NCBI RefSeq assembly: GCF_946477055.1 | Contig: NZ_CAMKXG010000010.1 | Coordinates: 1 to 29,560 of the forward strand | Length of the DNA: 29,560 nt | Reading direction: 5' to 3' | Origin: Lonsdalea britannica | GTDB lineage: Bacteria > Pseudomonadota > Gammaproteobacteria > Enterobacterales > Enterobacteriaceae | Position numbers and translations under genes: made by a program | In this document: positions 10,990-20,100 of the stretch, piece by piece | Position numbering within the stretch: the first letter of the stretch is position 1 | How the letters are laid out: the number at the start of each line of letters is the position of its first letter | The notes under the pieces: generated by a model | Seen by the model: the letters and a program-made list of their open reading frames with translations, nothing else | Told to the model about the DNA's origin: nothing | Databases searched by the model: none

Positions 10990-11739
10990 ATGCTGAACGA
11001 TGAGGCATTTATGCGCTACAGCCGCCAGCTGTTGCTGGAAGATATCGGCCCTGTTGGTCAACAGCGGCTGGCTGACGCCACCGTGTTGTTGGTCGGGCTC
11101 GGCGGTCTGGGCGCGCCCTGTGCGCTCTATCTGGCGGCCGCAGGCGTCGGCAAACTGCTGCTGGCGGATCATGACACGCTGCATCTCTCCAACCTGCAAC
11201 GCCAAGTGCTCTACCGCACTGAAGATATCGCGCAGCCTAAAGCGACGCTGGCTCAGCGCCAGCTGTCGGCGCTGAACCCGGACATCGCCATCGAGCCATT
11301 GCAGACACGACTGGAAGGCGAGGCGCTGGCTTACGCGGTTGGCCGCGCAGACCTGGTGCTGGACTGTAGCGACAACATGGCGACCCGCCATGCTGTCAAC
11401 GCCGCCTGCGTTCGGGCCGGAAAACCGTTAGTCAGCGCCAGCGCCGTCGGCTTCGGCGGTCAGCTGCTGGTGCTGACGCCCCCCTACCTTCACGGCTGCT
11501 ACGCCTGCCTTTATCCAGACGCGACCGAGCCTGTTCGCAACTGCCGCACCGCTGGCGTACTGGGTCCAGTTGTTGGGGTTATGGGGACGTTGCAGGCGCT
11601 GGAGGCCATCAAACTGCTATGCGGACTGCCGTCAACCTTGGACGGCAAGCTGAGGCTGTTCGACGCCCGCCAGCAGCACTGGAATACCTTGCAACTCTCC
11701 CCCGCTGCGGGCTGTCCAGTCTGCGGGAGCGCCGTATGA
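10990..11739 (+). CDS. thiF: ThiS adenylyltransferase
   Basis: E1-like enzyme that adenylates the C-terminal glycine of ThiS with ATP so that sulfur can be added. The 249 aa compare with 251 in E. coli. The nucleotide-binding loop GLGGLG is at 36-41, preceded by RYSRQ, and DCSDN holds the catalytic aspartate. The zinc site is CYAC plus the C-terminal CPVC. NCRTAG carries the cysteine that in E. coli forms an acyl disulfide with ThiS. The stop overlaps the thiS start as ATGA. Confidence 0.97.
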   Translation: MLNDEAFMRYSRQLLLEDIGPVGQQRLADATVLLVGLGGLGAPCALYLAAAGVGKLLLADHDTLHLSNLQRQVLYRTEDIAQPKATLAQRQLSALNPDIAIEPLQTRLEGEALAYAVGRADLVLDCSDNMATRHAVNAACVRAGKPLVSASAVGFGGQLLVLTPPYLHGCYACLYPDATEPVRNCRTAGVLGPVVGVMGTLQALEAIKLLCGLPSTLDGKLRLFDARQQHWNTLQLSPAAGCPVCGSAV

Positions 11740-11936
11740 AAATTCATATCAATGAGGAAACCGTCACGCTGGAGGAGCCGATCAGCGTGGAGCAACTGTT
11801 GCAACGGTTGGATCGTCTGCAGCCGGGCACCGCGCTGGCGATCAATCAGATCGTCATCCCTCGCCCCGACTGGAGCACCTGTCAGGTGCAGGACGGGGAC
11901 GACATTTTGCTCTTTCAAGCGATAGCAGGAGGATAA
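11736..11936 (+). CDS. thiS: Sulfur carrier protein ThiS
   Basis: Ubiquitin-like 66-aa carrier, the same length as E. coli ThiS. It ends in the required Gly-Gly, whose terminal carboxylate becomes a thiocarboxylate that gives sulfur to the thiazole ring. ALAINQIVIPR and DGDDILLFQAIAGG match the family. The ATG at 11736 overlaps the thiF stop; a longer in-frame reading upstream only runs through thiF. The two final glycine codons are GGA GGA, which form the AGGAGG ribosome site for thiG. Confidence 0.97.
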   Translation: MKIHINEETVTLEEPISVEQLLQRLDRLQPGTALAINQIVIPRPDWSTCQVQDGDDILLFQAIAGG

Positions 11937-12722
11937 ATGCTCACCATCGCAGGAACCACATTTACATCCCGGTTGCTGGCTGGCACCGGTAAGTTCGCCA
12001 GCGCGGAGATCATGAGCGCGGCGTTACAGGCGGCGGGCTCCCAACTGGTCACGCTGGCGATGAAACGCGTTAGCCTTTCCGGCGACAGCGACGCCCTTCT
12101 CGCCCCCCTACAGCGGCTGGGCGTTCACCTGCTGCCGAATACCTCCGGGGCCAAAACGGCCGAGGAAGCGGTCTTCGCCGCCCATCTCGCTCGTGAAGCG
12201 CTGGGGACACGTTGGATTAAGCTCGAGATTCATCCCGACATGAAATACCTGCTGCCCGACCCGGTGGAAACGCTAAAGGCGGCGGCACAGCTGGTGAAAG
12301 AAGGATTTATCGTGCTGCCTTACTGCGGCGCCGATCCGGTCCTGTGCAAACGACTGGAGGCCGTCGGCTGCGCTGCCGTCATGCCGCTCGGAGCGCCGAT
12401 TGGTTCTAATCAGGGACTGCAAACGCGCGACTTCCTCAGGATCATCATCGAACAAGCACAGGTACCGGTCGTTATCGACGCGGGGATCGGCGCGCCCAGT
12501 CAGGCCGCCGAGGCCATCGAGATGGGCGCGGATGCCGTACTGGTCAATACGGCGATGGCCGTCGCCCGCGACCCGGTTAGCATGGCCCGCGCCTTTCGGC
12601 TGGCCGTTGAGGCTGGCGCGCTGGCGGCGGAGTCCGGCTTAGGTGCGCGTCAATCCCACGCCAGCGCCACCAGCCCCCTGACCGGTTTTCTGCAACAGCC
12701 TCAAACGGGAGCAGGCTCATGA
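11937..12722 (+). CDS. thiG: Thiazole synthase
   Basis: Condenses deoxyxylulose 5-phosphate, dehydroglycine from ThiH and ThiS thiocarboxylate into the thiazole phosphate. The 261 aa compare with 256 in E. coli. The Schiff-base lysine is in [30 protein letters not shown] and [21 protein letters not shown] form the barrel's phosphate-binding side. Translation starts directly after the thiS stop with AGGAGG at 11927-11932. Its end overlaps thiH as ATGA. Confidence 0.97.
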   Translation: MLTIAGTTFTSRLLAGTGKFASAEIMSAALQAAGSQLVTLAMKRVSLSGDSDALLAPLQRLGVHLLPNTSGAKTAEEAVFAAHLAREALGTRWIKLEIHPDMKYLLPDPVETLKAAAQLVKEGFIVLPYCGADPVLCKRLEAVGCAAVMPLGAPIGSNQGLQTRDFLRIIIEQAQVPVVIDAGIGAPSQAAEAIEMGADAVLVNTAMAVARDPVSMARAFRLAVEAGALAAESGLGARQSHASATSPLTGFLQQPQTGAGS

Positions 12723-13864
12723 GTGAAGGATTTTATCGTCGCTGGGAGACGCTCGACTGGGACGACCTCCGTTGTCGCATCAACGGTAAAACGTCTGCCG
12801 ACGTCATCCGAGCATTGAACGCCGACCGGCCCGATCGCGACGACTTTATGGCGTTGATTTCGCCCGCCGCGGCAGGCTACCTCGAGCCGCTGGCGCAGCG
12901 CGCGCAACGTCTTACCCGCCAGCGCTTCGGCAACACGGTGGGATTCTACGTTCCGCTCTATTTGTCCAACCTGTGCGCCAACGACTGCACCTATTGCGGG
13001 TTTTCGATGAGCAATCGGATTAAGCGCAAGATCCTGAATGACGAGGAAATACAGCGAGAGTGCCGTGCGATCCGCCAGCTTGGGTTCGACCAGCTGCTGC
13101 TGGTTGCTGGCGAACATCAGGGCAAGGTGGGGATGGACTACTTTCGACGCGTGCTGCCGCTGATCAGGCCGCACTTCAGCTCGATGATGATGGAGGTGCA
13201 GCCGCTGTCGACGGAAGAGTATGCCGAGCTAAAGACGCTGGGGCTGGACGGCGTGATGGTCTATCAGGAAACCTATCACGCGCCGACCTACGCGCGGCAT
13301 CACCTGCGGGGACGCAAACAGGATTTCGCCTGGCGGCTAGCCACGCCGGATCGTCTCGGCATGGCTGGGATCGACAAGATCGGTCTTGGGGCGTTGATCG
13401 GCCTGTCGGACAGCTGGCGCGTGGACTGCTATATGGTGGCGGAACACCTGCTCGATCTGCAACAACGTTACTGGCAGAGCCGCTTCTCGCTCTCGTTTCC
13501 ACGCCTGCGACCGTGTGCTGGCGGTATTGAACCGGCTTCGCTGATGGACGAGGCGCAGCTGATGCAGACAATTTGCGCATTCCGGCTGCTGGCGCCGGAC
13601 GTTGAGCTATCGCTGTCCACACGTGAATCGCCATTTTTTCGCGATCATATGGTGCCCATCGCCATCAACAGCGTCAGTGCCTTCTCCAAAACGCAGCCGG
13701 GCGGCTACGCCGACAACCATCCGGAGCTTGAGCAGTTCGCTCCTCATGACGCTCGGCGGCCGGAGGCGGTGGCGGACGCGATAACCCGCGCCGGCCTACA
13801 GCCCGTGTGGAAAGATTGGGACGGCTATCTGGGAAGATCGCGCACTCCGTCGCATCTCGACTGA
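12719..13864 (+). CDS. thiH: 2-Iminoacetate synthase (tyrosine lyase)
   Basis: Radical SAM enzyme that splits tyrosine into p-cresol and dehydroglycine, the glycine donor for the thiazole ring; it forms a complex with ThiG. The 381 aa compare with 377 in E. coli. The cluster motif CX3CX2C is Cys86, Cys90 and Cys93 (CANDCTYC). [10 protein letters not shown] and the SLSTRES stretch fit the family. A tyrosine-cleaving ThiH rather than a glycine oxidase ThiO indicates a facultative or anaerobic-capable enterobacterial pathway. Last gene of the operon, followed by a hairpin terminator. Confidence 0.97.
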   Translation: MSEGFYRRWETLDWDDLRCRINGKTSADVIRALNADRPDRDDFMALISPAAAGYLEPLAQRAQRLTRQRFGNTVGFYVPLYLSNLCANDCTYCGFSMSNRIKRKILNDEEIQRECRAIRQLGFDQLLLVAGEHQGKVGMDYFRRVLPLIRPHFSSMMMEVQPLSTEEYAELKTLGLDGVMVYQETYHAPTYARHHLRGRKQDFAWRLATPDRLGMAGIDKIGLGALIGLSDSWRVDCYMVAEHLLDLQQRYWQSRFSLSFPRLRPCAGGIEPASLMDEAQLMQTICAFRLLAPDVELSLSTRESPFFRDHMVPIAINSVSAFSKTQPGGYADNHPELEQFAPHDARRPEAVADAITRAGLQPVWKDWDGYLGRSRTPSHLD

Positions 13865-13869
13865 ATGCG

Positions 13870-13911
13870 CCGCGATGTCTTGAACGCCGGACATCGCGGT
13901 TCTTCCTCCTT
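13870..13911 (+). terminator. Terminator of the thi operon
   Basis: CCGCGATGTC (13870-13879) pairs with GACATCGCGG (13890-13899), 6 nt after the thiH stop, followed by the T-rich but interrupted TTCTTCCTCCTT. Confidence 0.75.
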
Positions 13912-13924
13912 AGGCCTGAGGGGA

Positions 13925-15352
13925 TCAGGCTCTGCAGGCGAGCGTCATCTCCCGCTCGATTTCTTCCCCAATCATCTTCAACGCCCTTTCCGTTTTCTCT
14001 GTGCAGGGCAACGCATAGTTCAGACGCAGACAGTTGCGATATTTACCCGATGCCGAGAACAGCGAACCTACGGCGACCTGCGTATCGCGTTCAGCCAGAC
14101 GACGATTCAATCGGATGCCGTCGAAAGCTTCCGGCAGTTCTATCCACATCAAAAAGCCACCCTGTGGTCGGCTGACGCAGATCCCTTCGGGGAAATAGTG
14201 GCGGACAAAGCTGGTGAAGCGACACTGATTGCGCTGGTACTGCGCCCGCATGCGTCTCAGGTGCGGCAGGTAGTGACCCTGACGAATAAACTCGGCGACC
14301 GCTGATTGTGTCTGGATGACGCCGCCGCCGCTGTTCACGTACTTCATATGCAGTACGCGGTCGAGATACCGTCCCGGCGCGACCCAGCCCACCCTCAGGC
14401 CCGGCGCCATAACCTTCGAAAAGGAGCTACACAACAACACCCGCCCATCGTCATCCAACGACTTCAAGGTCATCGGCCGCGGGTACTCGTAAGCCAGTTC
14501 CCCGTAGACGTCATCTTCAATCACGGCGATATCAAAACGCTGCGCCAACGTCATCAATCCCCGTTTACGCGCCTCCGGCATGATAAAACCCAACGGATTG
14601 TTGCAGTTCGGCACCACGAACACTGCCTTGATCGGCCACTGATCCAGCGCTAATTCCAGCGCCTCCAGACTGAGGCCATTGACCGAATCCGTCGGAATTT
14701 CAATGACTTTTACCCCGTAGCTCCGCAGCGTCTGCATCATCCCGTAAAACGCCGGGGATTCGACAGCGATGATGTCTCCCGGCTGACAGACCGCCCGCAG
14801 GCACAGAAACAGCGCTTCCTGACACCCCGTCGTGGTGACAATGTCGTCGGCGCTCAGCGTGCATCCGCTGTCGACCGCCAGCCGCGCAATTTGCTCGCGC
14901 AACGCCGTCACGCCAAGCAAACCGCCGTATTGCAATAGCGAGATATCCTGCTTCATGCCCTGTCGGCTGATGATTTTCCATAACGGTTTGAGGGTGGTCG
15001 ACGTGACGTCCGGCATGCCGCTGCCCAGCTGCATGACATCGCTTTCCTTCCGTACGTCCAACAACCCTCGCACCGCGTCCCAATGGGTAATTTCAACCGG
15101 CCGCTGTGCCGGGCGCGTAATGGCGGGAATGGGCGGCGCGGCATAACGCGCAGAGACAAAGTAGCCCGAGCGGGGCTGCGGGGAGATCAGCATCTGCTCT
15201 TCCAGCAGATGGTAAGCCTGTTGAACCGTACTGATACTGACGCCATGCTCCTGCGAGAGGATTCTGACCGACGGCAGACGTTCCCCAGGCTGATAAAGCC
15301 CTTGTTGAATGCGCTGCGCCAACAAGGTGGCAAGATGCTGATAGCGAGTCAT
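13925..15352 (-). CDS. MocR/GntR regulator with aminotransferase domain (YjiR-like)
   Basis: A winged helix-turn-helix of the GntR family (about 1-70; GERLPSVRILSQEHGVSIST at 23-42) is fused to a fold-type I aminotransferase domain (about 105-475). The PLP lysine is likely Lys313 in SSFSKVMAPGLR, with Asp281 in EDDVYGEL and Asn252 in NCNNPLG contacting the cofactor. Family members sense PLP or an amino compound and act as regulators, not as metabolic enzymes. The sequence follows E. coli YjiR over its length (475 against about 470 aa), and yjiR is also divergent from a DUF1127 gene in E. coli, as I recall. Likely target: the divergent small gene and itself. The effector is unknown. Confidence 0.9.
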   Translation of the reverse strand: MTRYQHLATLLAQRIQQGLYQPGERLPSVRILSQEHGVSISTVQQAYHLLEEQMLISPQPRSGYFVSARYAAPPIPAITRPAQRPVEITHWDAVRGLLDVRKESDVMQLGSGMPDVTSTTLKPLWKIISRQGMKQDISLLQYGGLLGVTALREQIARLAVDSGCTLSADDIVTTTGCQEALFLCLRAVCQPGDIIAVESPAFYGMMQTLRSYGVKVIEIPTDSVNGLSLEALELALDQWPIKAVFVVPNCNNPLGFIMPEARKRGLMTLAQRFDIAVIEDDVYGELAYEYPRPMTLKSLDDDGRVLLCSSFSKVMAPGLRVGWVAPGRYLDRVLHMKYVNSGGGVIQTQSAVAEFIRQGHYLPHLRRMRAQYQRNQCRFTSFVRHYFPEGICVSRPQGGFLMWIELPEAFDGIRLNRRLAERDTQVAVGSLFSASGKYRNCLRLNYALPCTEKTERALKMIGEEIEREMTLACRA

Positions 15353-15390
15353 GAAAGTATCCTACCTTGAAGCGTTATCATTCGATAACC

Positions 15391-15474
15391 AGTACAGATT
15401 GACACAAAAAGTCCCATTCAGGGCCATACAATCCTCTTCTGTATGGTCAATAAACTGTATTTGTGAATCTGTAT
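15391..15474. promoter_or_regulatory. Divergent promoter region with repeated CTGTAT boxes
   Basis: CTGTAT occurs at 15439-15444, 15455-15460 and 15469-15474. An inverted copy in CCATACA (15424-15430) faces TGTATGG (15440-15446), and GTACAG lies at 15393-15398. Leftward, TTGACC (15450-15445) with a 16-nt spacer and TATGGC (15428-15423) is a fair promoter for the regulator. Rightward, TTGACA at 15399-15404 lacks a -10 at proper spacing. Repeated boxes in both orientations fit operator sites for a MocR dimer, but this is inference. Confidence 0.45.
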
Positions 15475-15528
15475 TGTTTTCCGTCGCTCTTTCATGATGG
15501 TGCCACACCATCGGGGGAGGGAATGAAG

Positions 15529-15777
15529 ATGACACAACACCATCCACTTTCGCAGACATCCACGCTGCGCACGCTAGTCAGCAGAATCTACAAGCATTGG
15601 CAGGCACGGCGTTTGCGCATCTCGACGCGCACGTTGCTGCGGACGATGAGCGATGAACGCCTCAAAGATATTGGTCTGTCGCGTGCAGACATCGATCAGT
15701 GCTACCGGGCCGATGCCTTCGGCAATGAGGGTTGGCTTCAGGCGCGGAATGATGCTCACAAGAAAAATGAAAGGTGA
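15529..15777 (+). CDS. DUF1127 small protein (YjiS-like)
   Basis: An 82-aa basic protein carrying the DUF1127 (YjiS-like) motif at about 37-57, SDERLKDIGLSRADID, preceded by a basic stretch WQARRLRISTR. Family members are small and often stress-induced; some with arginine-rich motifs have been linked to RNA or phosphate physiology in other bacteria, but the role of this one is unknown. ATG at 15529 is preferred over 15523 because GGGGAGG (15514-15520) is then 8 nt away. The conserved part lies in the middle, and the protein is longer than E. coli YjiS (about 54 aa). Divergent from the MocR-type regulator, which may control it. Confidence 0.8.
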   Translation: MTQHHPLSQTSTLRTLVSRIYKHWQARRLRISTRTLLRTMSDERLKDIGLSRADIDQCYRADAFGNEGWLQARNDAHKKNER

Positions 15778-15921
15778 GTTATGTCGCCGATGTGTTTGCG
15801 CGAGGGTTCCCACGTCAGTACAACGGCGCTCGCGGAAGCCATCGGGCGACGCTAGAGTGCGAATGCCGGCACATCCGTCGGCCACAGGCTGACTGTGAAT
15901 CCTCAAGCCTGCGCCGCTTAT

Positions 15922-15957
15922 GTCGCCGTCGGTCTGTCCTGACCGACGGCGACCCTT
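15922..15957. terminator. 13-bp perfect hairpin between convergent genes
   Basis: GTCGCCGTCGGTC (15922-15934) pairs perfectly with GACCGACGGCGAC (15941-15953) around TGTCCT. It lies between the DUF1127 gene and the oppositely oriented DUF1176 gene. The stem is strong, but the T tract is weak on the plus side (CCTTCCT) and absent on the minus side. Likely a shared transcription end or 3'-stabilising structure. Confidence 0.55.
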
Positions 15958-15970
15958 CCTGCGCGGAGCG

Positions 15971-17038
15971 CTATTTGTCTTCGTTGTATCCCGGCGTTTC
16001 CCACAGCGAAGGCCACTCACCCGGCCAACCGCCATTGCATCCCGTCTGGCTGTGGTAAGTCACGAGCCGGAACTGCTGACCATCGTAACGCCACTGGGCG
16101 CTTTCACCGCAGTCGGCAAACCCACGTCCCTTCGCCAAATGGAACAGGTCGCCAGTCTGAGGATCATAGTCAGCGTTGGTAAACCAATCCACCTGCTGCG
16201 GGCGGCCATTTTCATCCGGCAGCGGCAACGGCAGTACCAGTTGATGCGCCGCCGACGGATTATCGCGCGGCGTGATAAACACCAGGCTCGAGGACTGATA
16301 GGCCCCCATACCGCAGTTAATCATGACCAGCGCATTGCGTTGGTCCAGCGGGTGAACCTGATTGATCTCTTTGTCCTGCTCGTTGACATCGCAGGTCTCT
16401 CTCACCAACAGCGCATGCTGCGCCTTGATGACGGCCTCGACCAACGCTTGCGGATGACTGACCGCAGGCGCGTTTGTCAGCGCTGGCGGCAGTTCGGGTT
16501 GACTCAACCTCGCCGGGACGTCGGAAGCCGGTTTACTTCCCCGCTGCAGCAGTGCGCCCTGAGTACCGATCCGTCCCTGCCGTTCATCCACCAGCAGGAG
16601 CGCGGCGTTCAATCCCCGCAGGGAGCTTCCCTGCTGCGGATCGTCACCGACGGAAAGGGTCAGCGCATCTTTGGCCTGCTGTAGAAAATGTTGTATCGCG
16701 GGCAGATTTTCCGTGGCGACAATGGCGTCGTCATCGTTGATCGCTGGCGTTAAGCTCAACCCTTCCGCGGCGTCTTCGTCCAACCACAAGGTGGGATGGG
16801 CTTCCTGAGAAAAGGGGACAATCGTCAATGACGTCACGCCGGTAGCGCCGGACTGCCGCGTCAGCGTTATACGCAGGTTTTCATCAATATTACGCACATC
16901 GCAGTCGTTCAGGTTGTTGCACGTCACCTGCCAGTTAGAGAAGATTTTTTGCACCGGCGGCGCAAACGGCACTCCGGCAAAAGCCGGTACGGCGGACAAC
17001 ACCGCCAGACTGGCTGCAACCACGCTTGCTTTCAGCAT
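15971..17038 (-). CDS. Secreted DUF1176 family protein
   Basis: Function unknown. From the ATG at 17038 (AGAGA a few bases upstream) the protein is 355 aa and opens with a Sec signal peptide, hydrophobic through residue 20 and cut after AFA (about residue 21). This start is better than the ATG at 17077, which would add 13 charged residues. The mature part has DUF1176 features: NWQVTCNNLNDCDV near the N terminus, CGMGAYQSSSLVF, and the C-terminal GRGFADCGESAQWRYDG...WPSLW block. Conserved cysteines suggest disulfides in the periplasm. It begins only 54 nt past the rpoC terminator with no clear promoter, so read-through from rpoBC may feed it. Confidence 0.85.
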   Translation of the reverse strand: MLKASVVAASLAVLSAVPAFAGVPFAPPVQKIFSNWQVTCNNLNDCDVRNIDENLRITLTRQSGATGVTSLTIVPFSQEAHPTLWLDEDAAEGLSLTPAINDDDAIVATENLPAIQHFLQQAKDALTLSVGDDPQQGSSLRGLNAALLLVDERQGRIGTQGALLQRGSKPASDVPARLSQPELPPALTNAPAVSHPQALVEAVIKAQHALLVRETCDVNEQDKEINQVHPLDQRNALVMINCGMGAYQSSSLVFITPRDNPSAAHQLVLPLPLPDENGRPQQVDWFTNADYDPQTGDLFHLAKGRGFADCGESAQWRYDGQQFRLVTYHSQTGCNGGWPGEWPSLWETPGYNEDK

Positions 17039-17092
17039 AATGTTTCTCTCATCGCTCTGTTTTCTGTCTCTTATCACTCACTTTTTATGCAT

Positions 17093-17121
17093 AAAAAAAC
17101 CGCTCCGGGGAGCGGTTTTTT
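17093..17121 (-). terminator. Terminator of the rpoBC operon
   Basis: ACCGCTCC (17099-17106) pairs with GGAGCGGT (17109-17116), flanked by seven A on one side and six T on the other, so it can work in both directions. It lies 18 nt after the rpoC stop. Confidence 0.92.
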
Positions 17122-17138
17122 ATCATGCAGCGTCGACG

Positions 17139-20100
17139 TTACTTGTCGTCACTGTTGCCGAAACCGGCGTTCAGCAGCTCAGCCAGGTTAGCCGAAGCTT
17201 CATCCGCGCTGACCTGCGGAACAGCAACGGGTTCGCCAGCCTGACGGCGACGCATACGATCCTGATGGTATGCATAACCGGTACCGGCCGGGATCAGACG
17301 ACCCACGATCACGTTCTCTTTCAGACCGCGCAGTTCATCACGCTTACCAGCCACTGCGGCTTCGGTAAGTACGCGCGTCGTTTCCTGGAACGAGGCCGCA
17401 GAGATGAAGGACTCGGTCGCCAGAGACGCCTTGGTGATACCCAGCAAGTCGCGGCTGTAGGTTGCCGGAATCTTGCCGTCGGCTTCCAACTGACGGTTGG
17501 CGATCTTGACGCGAGACACTTCAGCCTGTTCGCCTTCCAGGAACTCAGTGCTACCCGCGCTGGCGATGGTGCCTTTACGCAACATCTGACGAACGATAAC
17601 TTCGATGTGCTTATCGTTAATCTTAACGCCCTGCAGGCGGTAAACTTCCTGCACTTCGTTGGTGATGTAACGGGTCACCGCATGCACGCCACGCAGACGC
17701 AGAATGTCGTGCGGAGACTCAGGACCATCGGAGATCACGTCACCACGTTCAACGCGTTCACCTTCGAACACGTTGAGCTGACGCCATTTCGGAATCATCT
17801 CTTCGTACGGATCGCTACCGTCAACCGGGGTGATCACCAGACGGCGCTTCCCTTTGGTTTCTTTACCGAAGGAAATGATACCGCTGATTTCAGCCAGAAT
17901 TGCTGGCTCTTTCGGACGACGGGCTTCGAACAGGTCAGCAACGCGCGGCAGACCACCGGTGATATCCTTGGTACCGCCGGATTCCTGCGGAATACGGGCC
18001 AGGGTGTCACCAGAGCCGATTTTCACGCCGTCTTCCAGCTGGACAATCGCTTTACCCGGCAGGAAGTACTGAGCCGGCATATCGGTACCCGGAATCAGAA
18101 CGTCTTCGCCGTTGTCATCAACGATTTTCAGCGCTGGACGCAGTTCTTTACCACCACCGGTACGTTCTGCACTATCCAGAACCACGATGGAGGACAAACC
18201 GGTCAGCTCATCGGTCTGACGCGTAATGGTCTGGCCGTCAATCATGTCGGTGAAGCGAATGTTACCGCTCACTTCCGTGATAACCGGCATGGTGTGCGGA
18301 TCCCAGTTTGCTACGGTTTCGCCACCAGCTACGGCTTCGCCGTCGCCTTTCGCCATCACTGCACCGTAAGGCACTTTATAGCTTTCTTTCGTACGACCAA
18401 ATTCGTCGATCAGCGTCAGTTCGGTGTTACGAGAAGTAATCACCAGCTTGTCTGCGCTGTTCTTAACGTACTTGGCGTTGCTCAGTTTCAGCGTACCCTT
18501 GTTTTTCACCTGGATACTGGATTCTGCTGCCGCACGAGATGCCGCACCACCGATGTGGAAGGTACGCATGGTCAGCTGGGTACCCGGTTCACCGATAGAC
18601 TGTGCCGCGATAACCCCGATGGCTTCACCCTTGTTGATGATGTGACCACGAGCCAGGTCGCGACCGTAACATTTGGCGCACACGCCAAAGTCGGTTTCAC
18701 AGCTTACGACAGAGCGTACTTTCAGCGAATCGACGGAGTTTTCTTCCAGCAGGTCACACCACTGTTCGTTCAACAGCGTGTTACGCGGAACCAGAATGTC
18801 AGCCGTACCCGGTTTGATCACGTCTTCGGCCGTTACACGACCCAGAACACGTTCACGCAGCGGTTCTTTAACGTCGCCACCTTCGATGACCGGCGTCATC
18901 ATGATGCCTTCGTGCGTTCCGCAATCGTCTTCCGTTACAACCAGATCCTGCGCCACGTCGACCAAACGACGGGTCAGATAACCGGAGTTAGCGGTTTTCA
19001 GTGCGGTATCCGCCAGACCTTTACGAGCACCGTGGGTTGAGATGAAGTACTGGAGTACGTTCAGACCTTCACGGAAGTTCGCGGTGATCGGCGTTTCGAT
19101 GATGGAGCCATCCGGCTTCGCCATCAGACCACGCATACCTGCCAACTGACGAATCTGTGCAGCAGAACCACGCGCACCGGAGTCGGCCATCATAAAGATG
19201 CTGTTGAAAGAAACCTGCTGCTCAACAACGCCATCGCGGTTAACCACGTCTTCTACAGACAGGTTTTCCATCATCGCCTTGGCAACACGTTCGTTCGCCG
19301 CAGCCCAGATATCGATCACTTTGTTGTAGCGTTCGCCCGCGGTAACCAGACCAGACTGGAACTGCTCCTGGATCTCGGCAACTTCGGTTTCCGCTTCTTC
19401 GATGATTTCGGCTTTCTTCGCCGGGATAACCATGTCGTCGATACCAACGGACGCACCAGAGCGCGCAGCGTAAGCAAAACCGGTGTACATGATCTGGTCA
19501 GCAAAGATAACGGTCGGCTTCAGGCCCAGAATGCGGTAACAGGTGTTCAGCATTTTGGAGATCGCTTTCTTGCCCAGAGGCTGGTTAACGATCGAGTACG
19601 GCAGACCTTTCGGCACGATCATCCACAAGATCGCACGACCAACGGTCGTATCGATGATGCTGGTCTGATGCGTGGTTTCGCCTTCAATGTTCTTGATCTC
19701 TTGCGTAATACGCACTTTGACGCGCGCATGCAGAGAAGCCAGACCAGCACGATAGACGCGTTCAGCTTCTTTCGGTCCAGTCAGAACCATGCCTTCGCCT
19801 TTGGCGTTAACACAGTCACGGGTCATGTAGTACAGACCCAATACAACGTCCTGAGACGGAACGATGATAGGCTCGCCGTTCGCAGGTGACAGGATGTTGT
19901 TGGTAGACATCATCAACGCACGCGCTTCCAGCTGGGCTTCCAGCGTCAACGGTACGTGAACAGCCATCTGGTCACCATCGAAGTCGGCGTTATACGCAGC
20001 ACACACCAGCGGGTGCAGCTGAATCGCTTTACCTTCGATCAGAACCGGTTCAAATGCCTGAATACCCAGACGGTGCAGGGTCGGCGCACGGTTCAGCAGT

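Noticed and set aside
15779..15928. TTATGTCGCCG occurs twice, flanking the gap after the DUF1127 gene
   Set aside because: An 11-nt direct repeat 140 nt apart with no element between; probably chance.
16914..19040. A 708-codon open frame on the plus strand opposite rpoC
   Set aside because: It lies antisense to the universally conserved rpoC, shows no family features, and comes from rpoC rarely using codons whose complements are stops.
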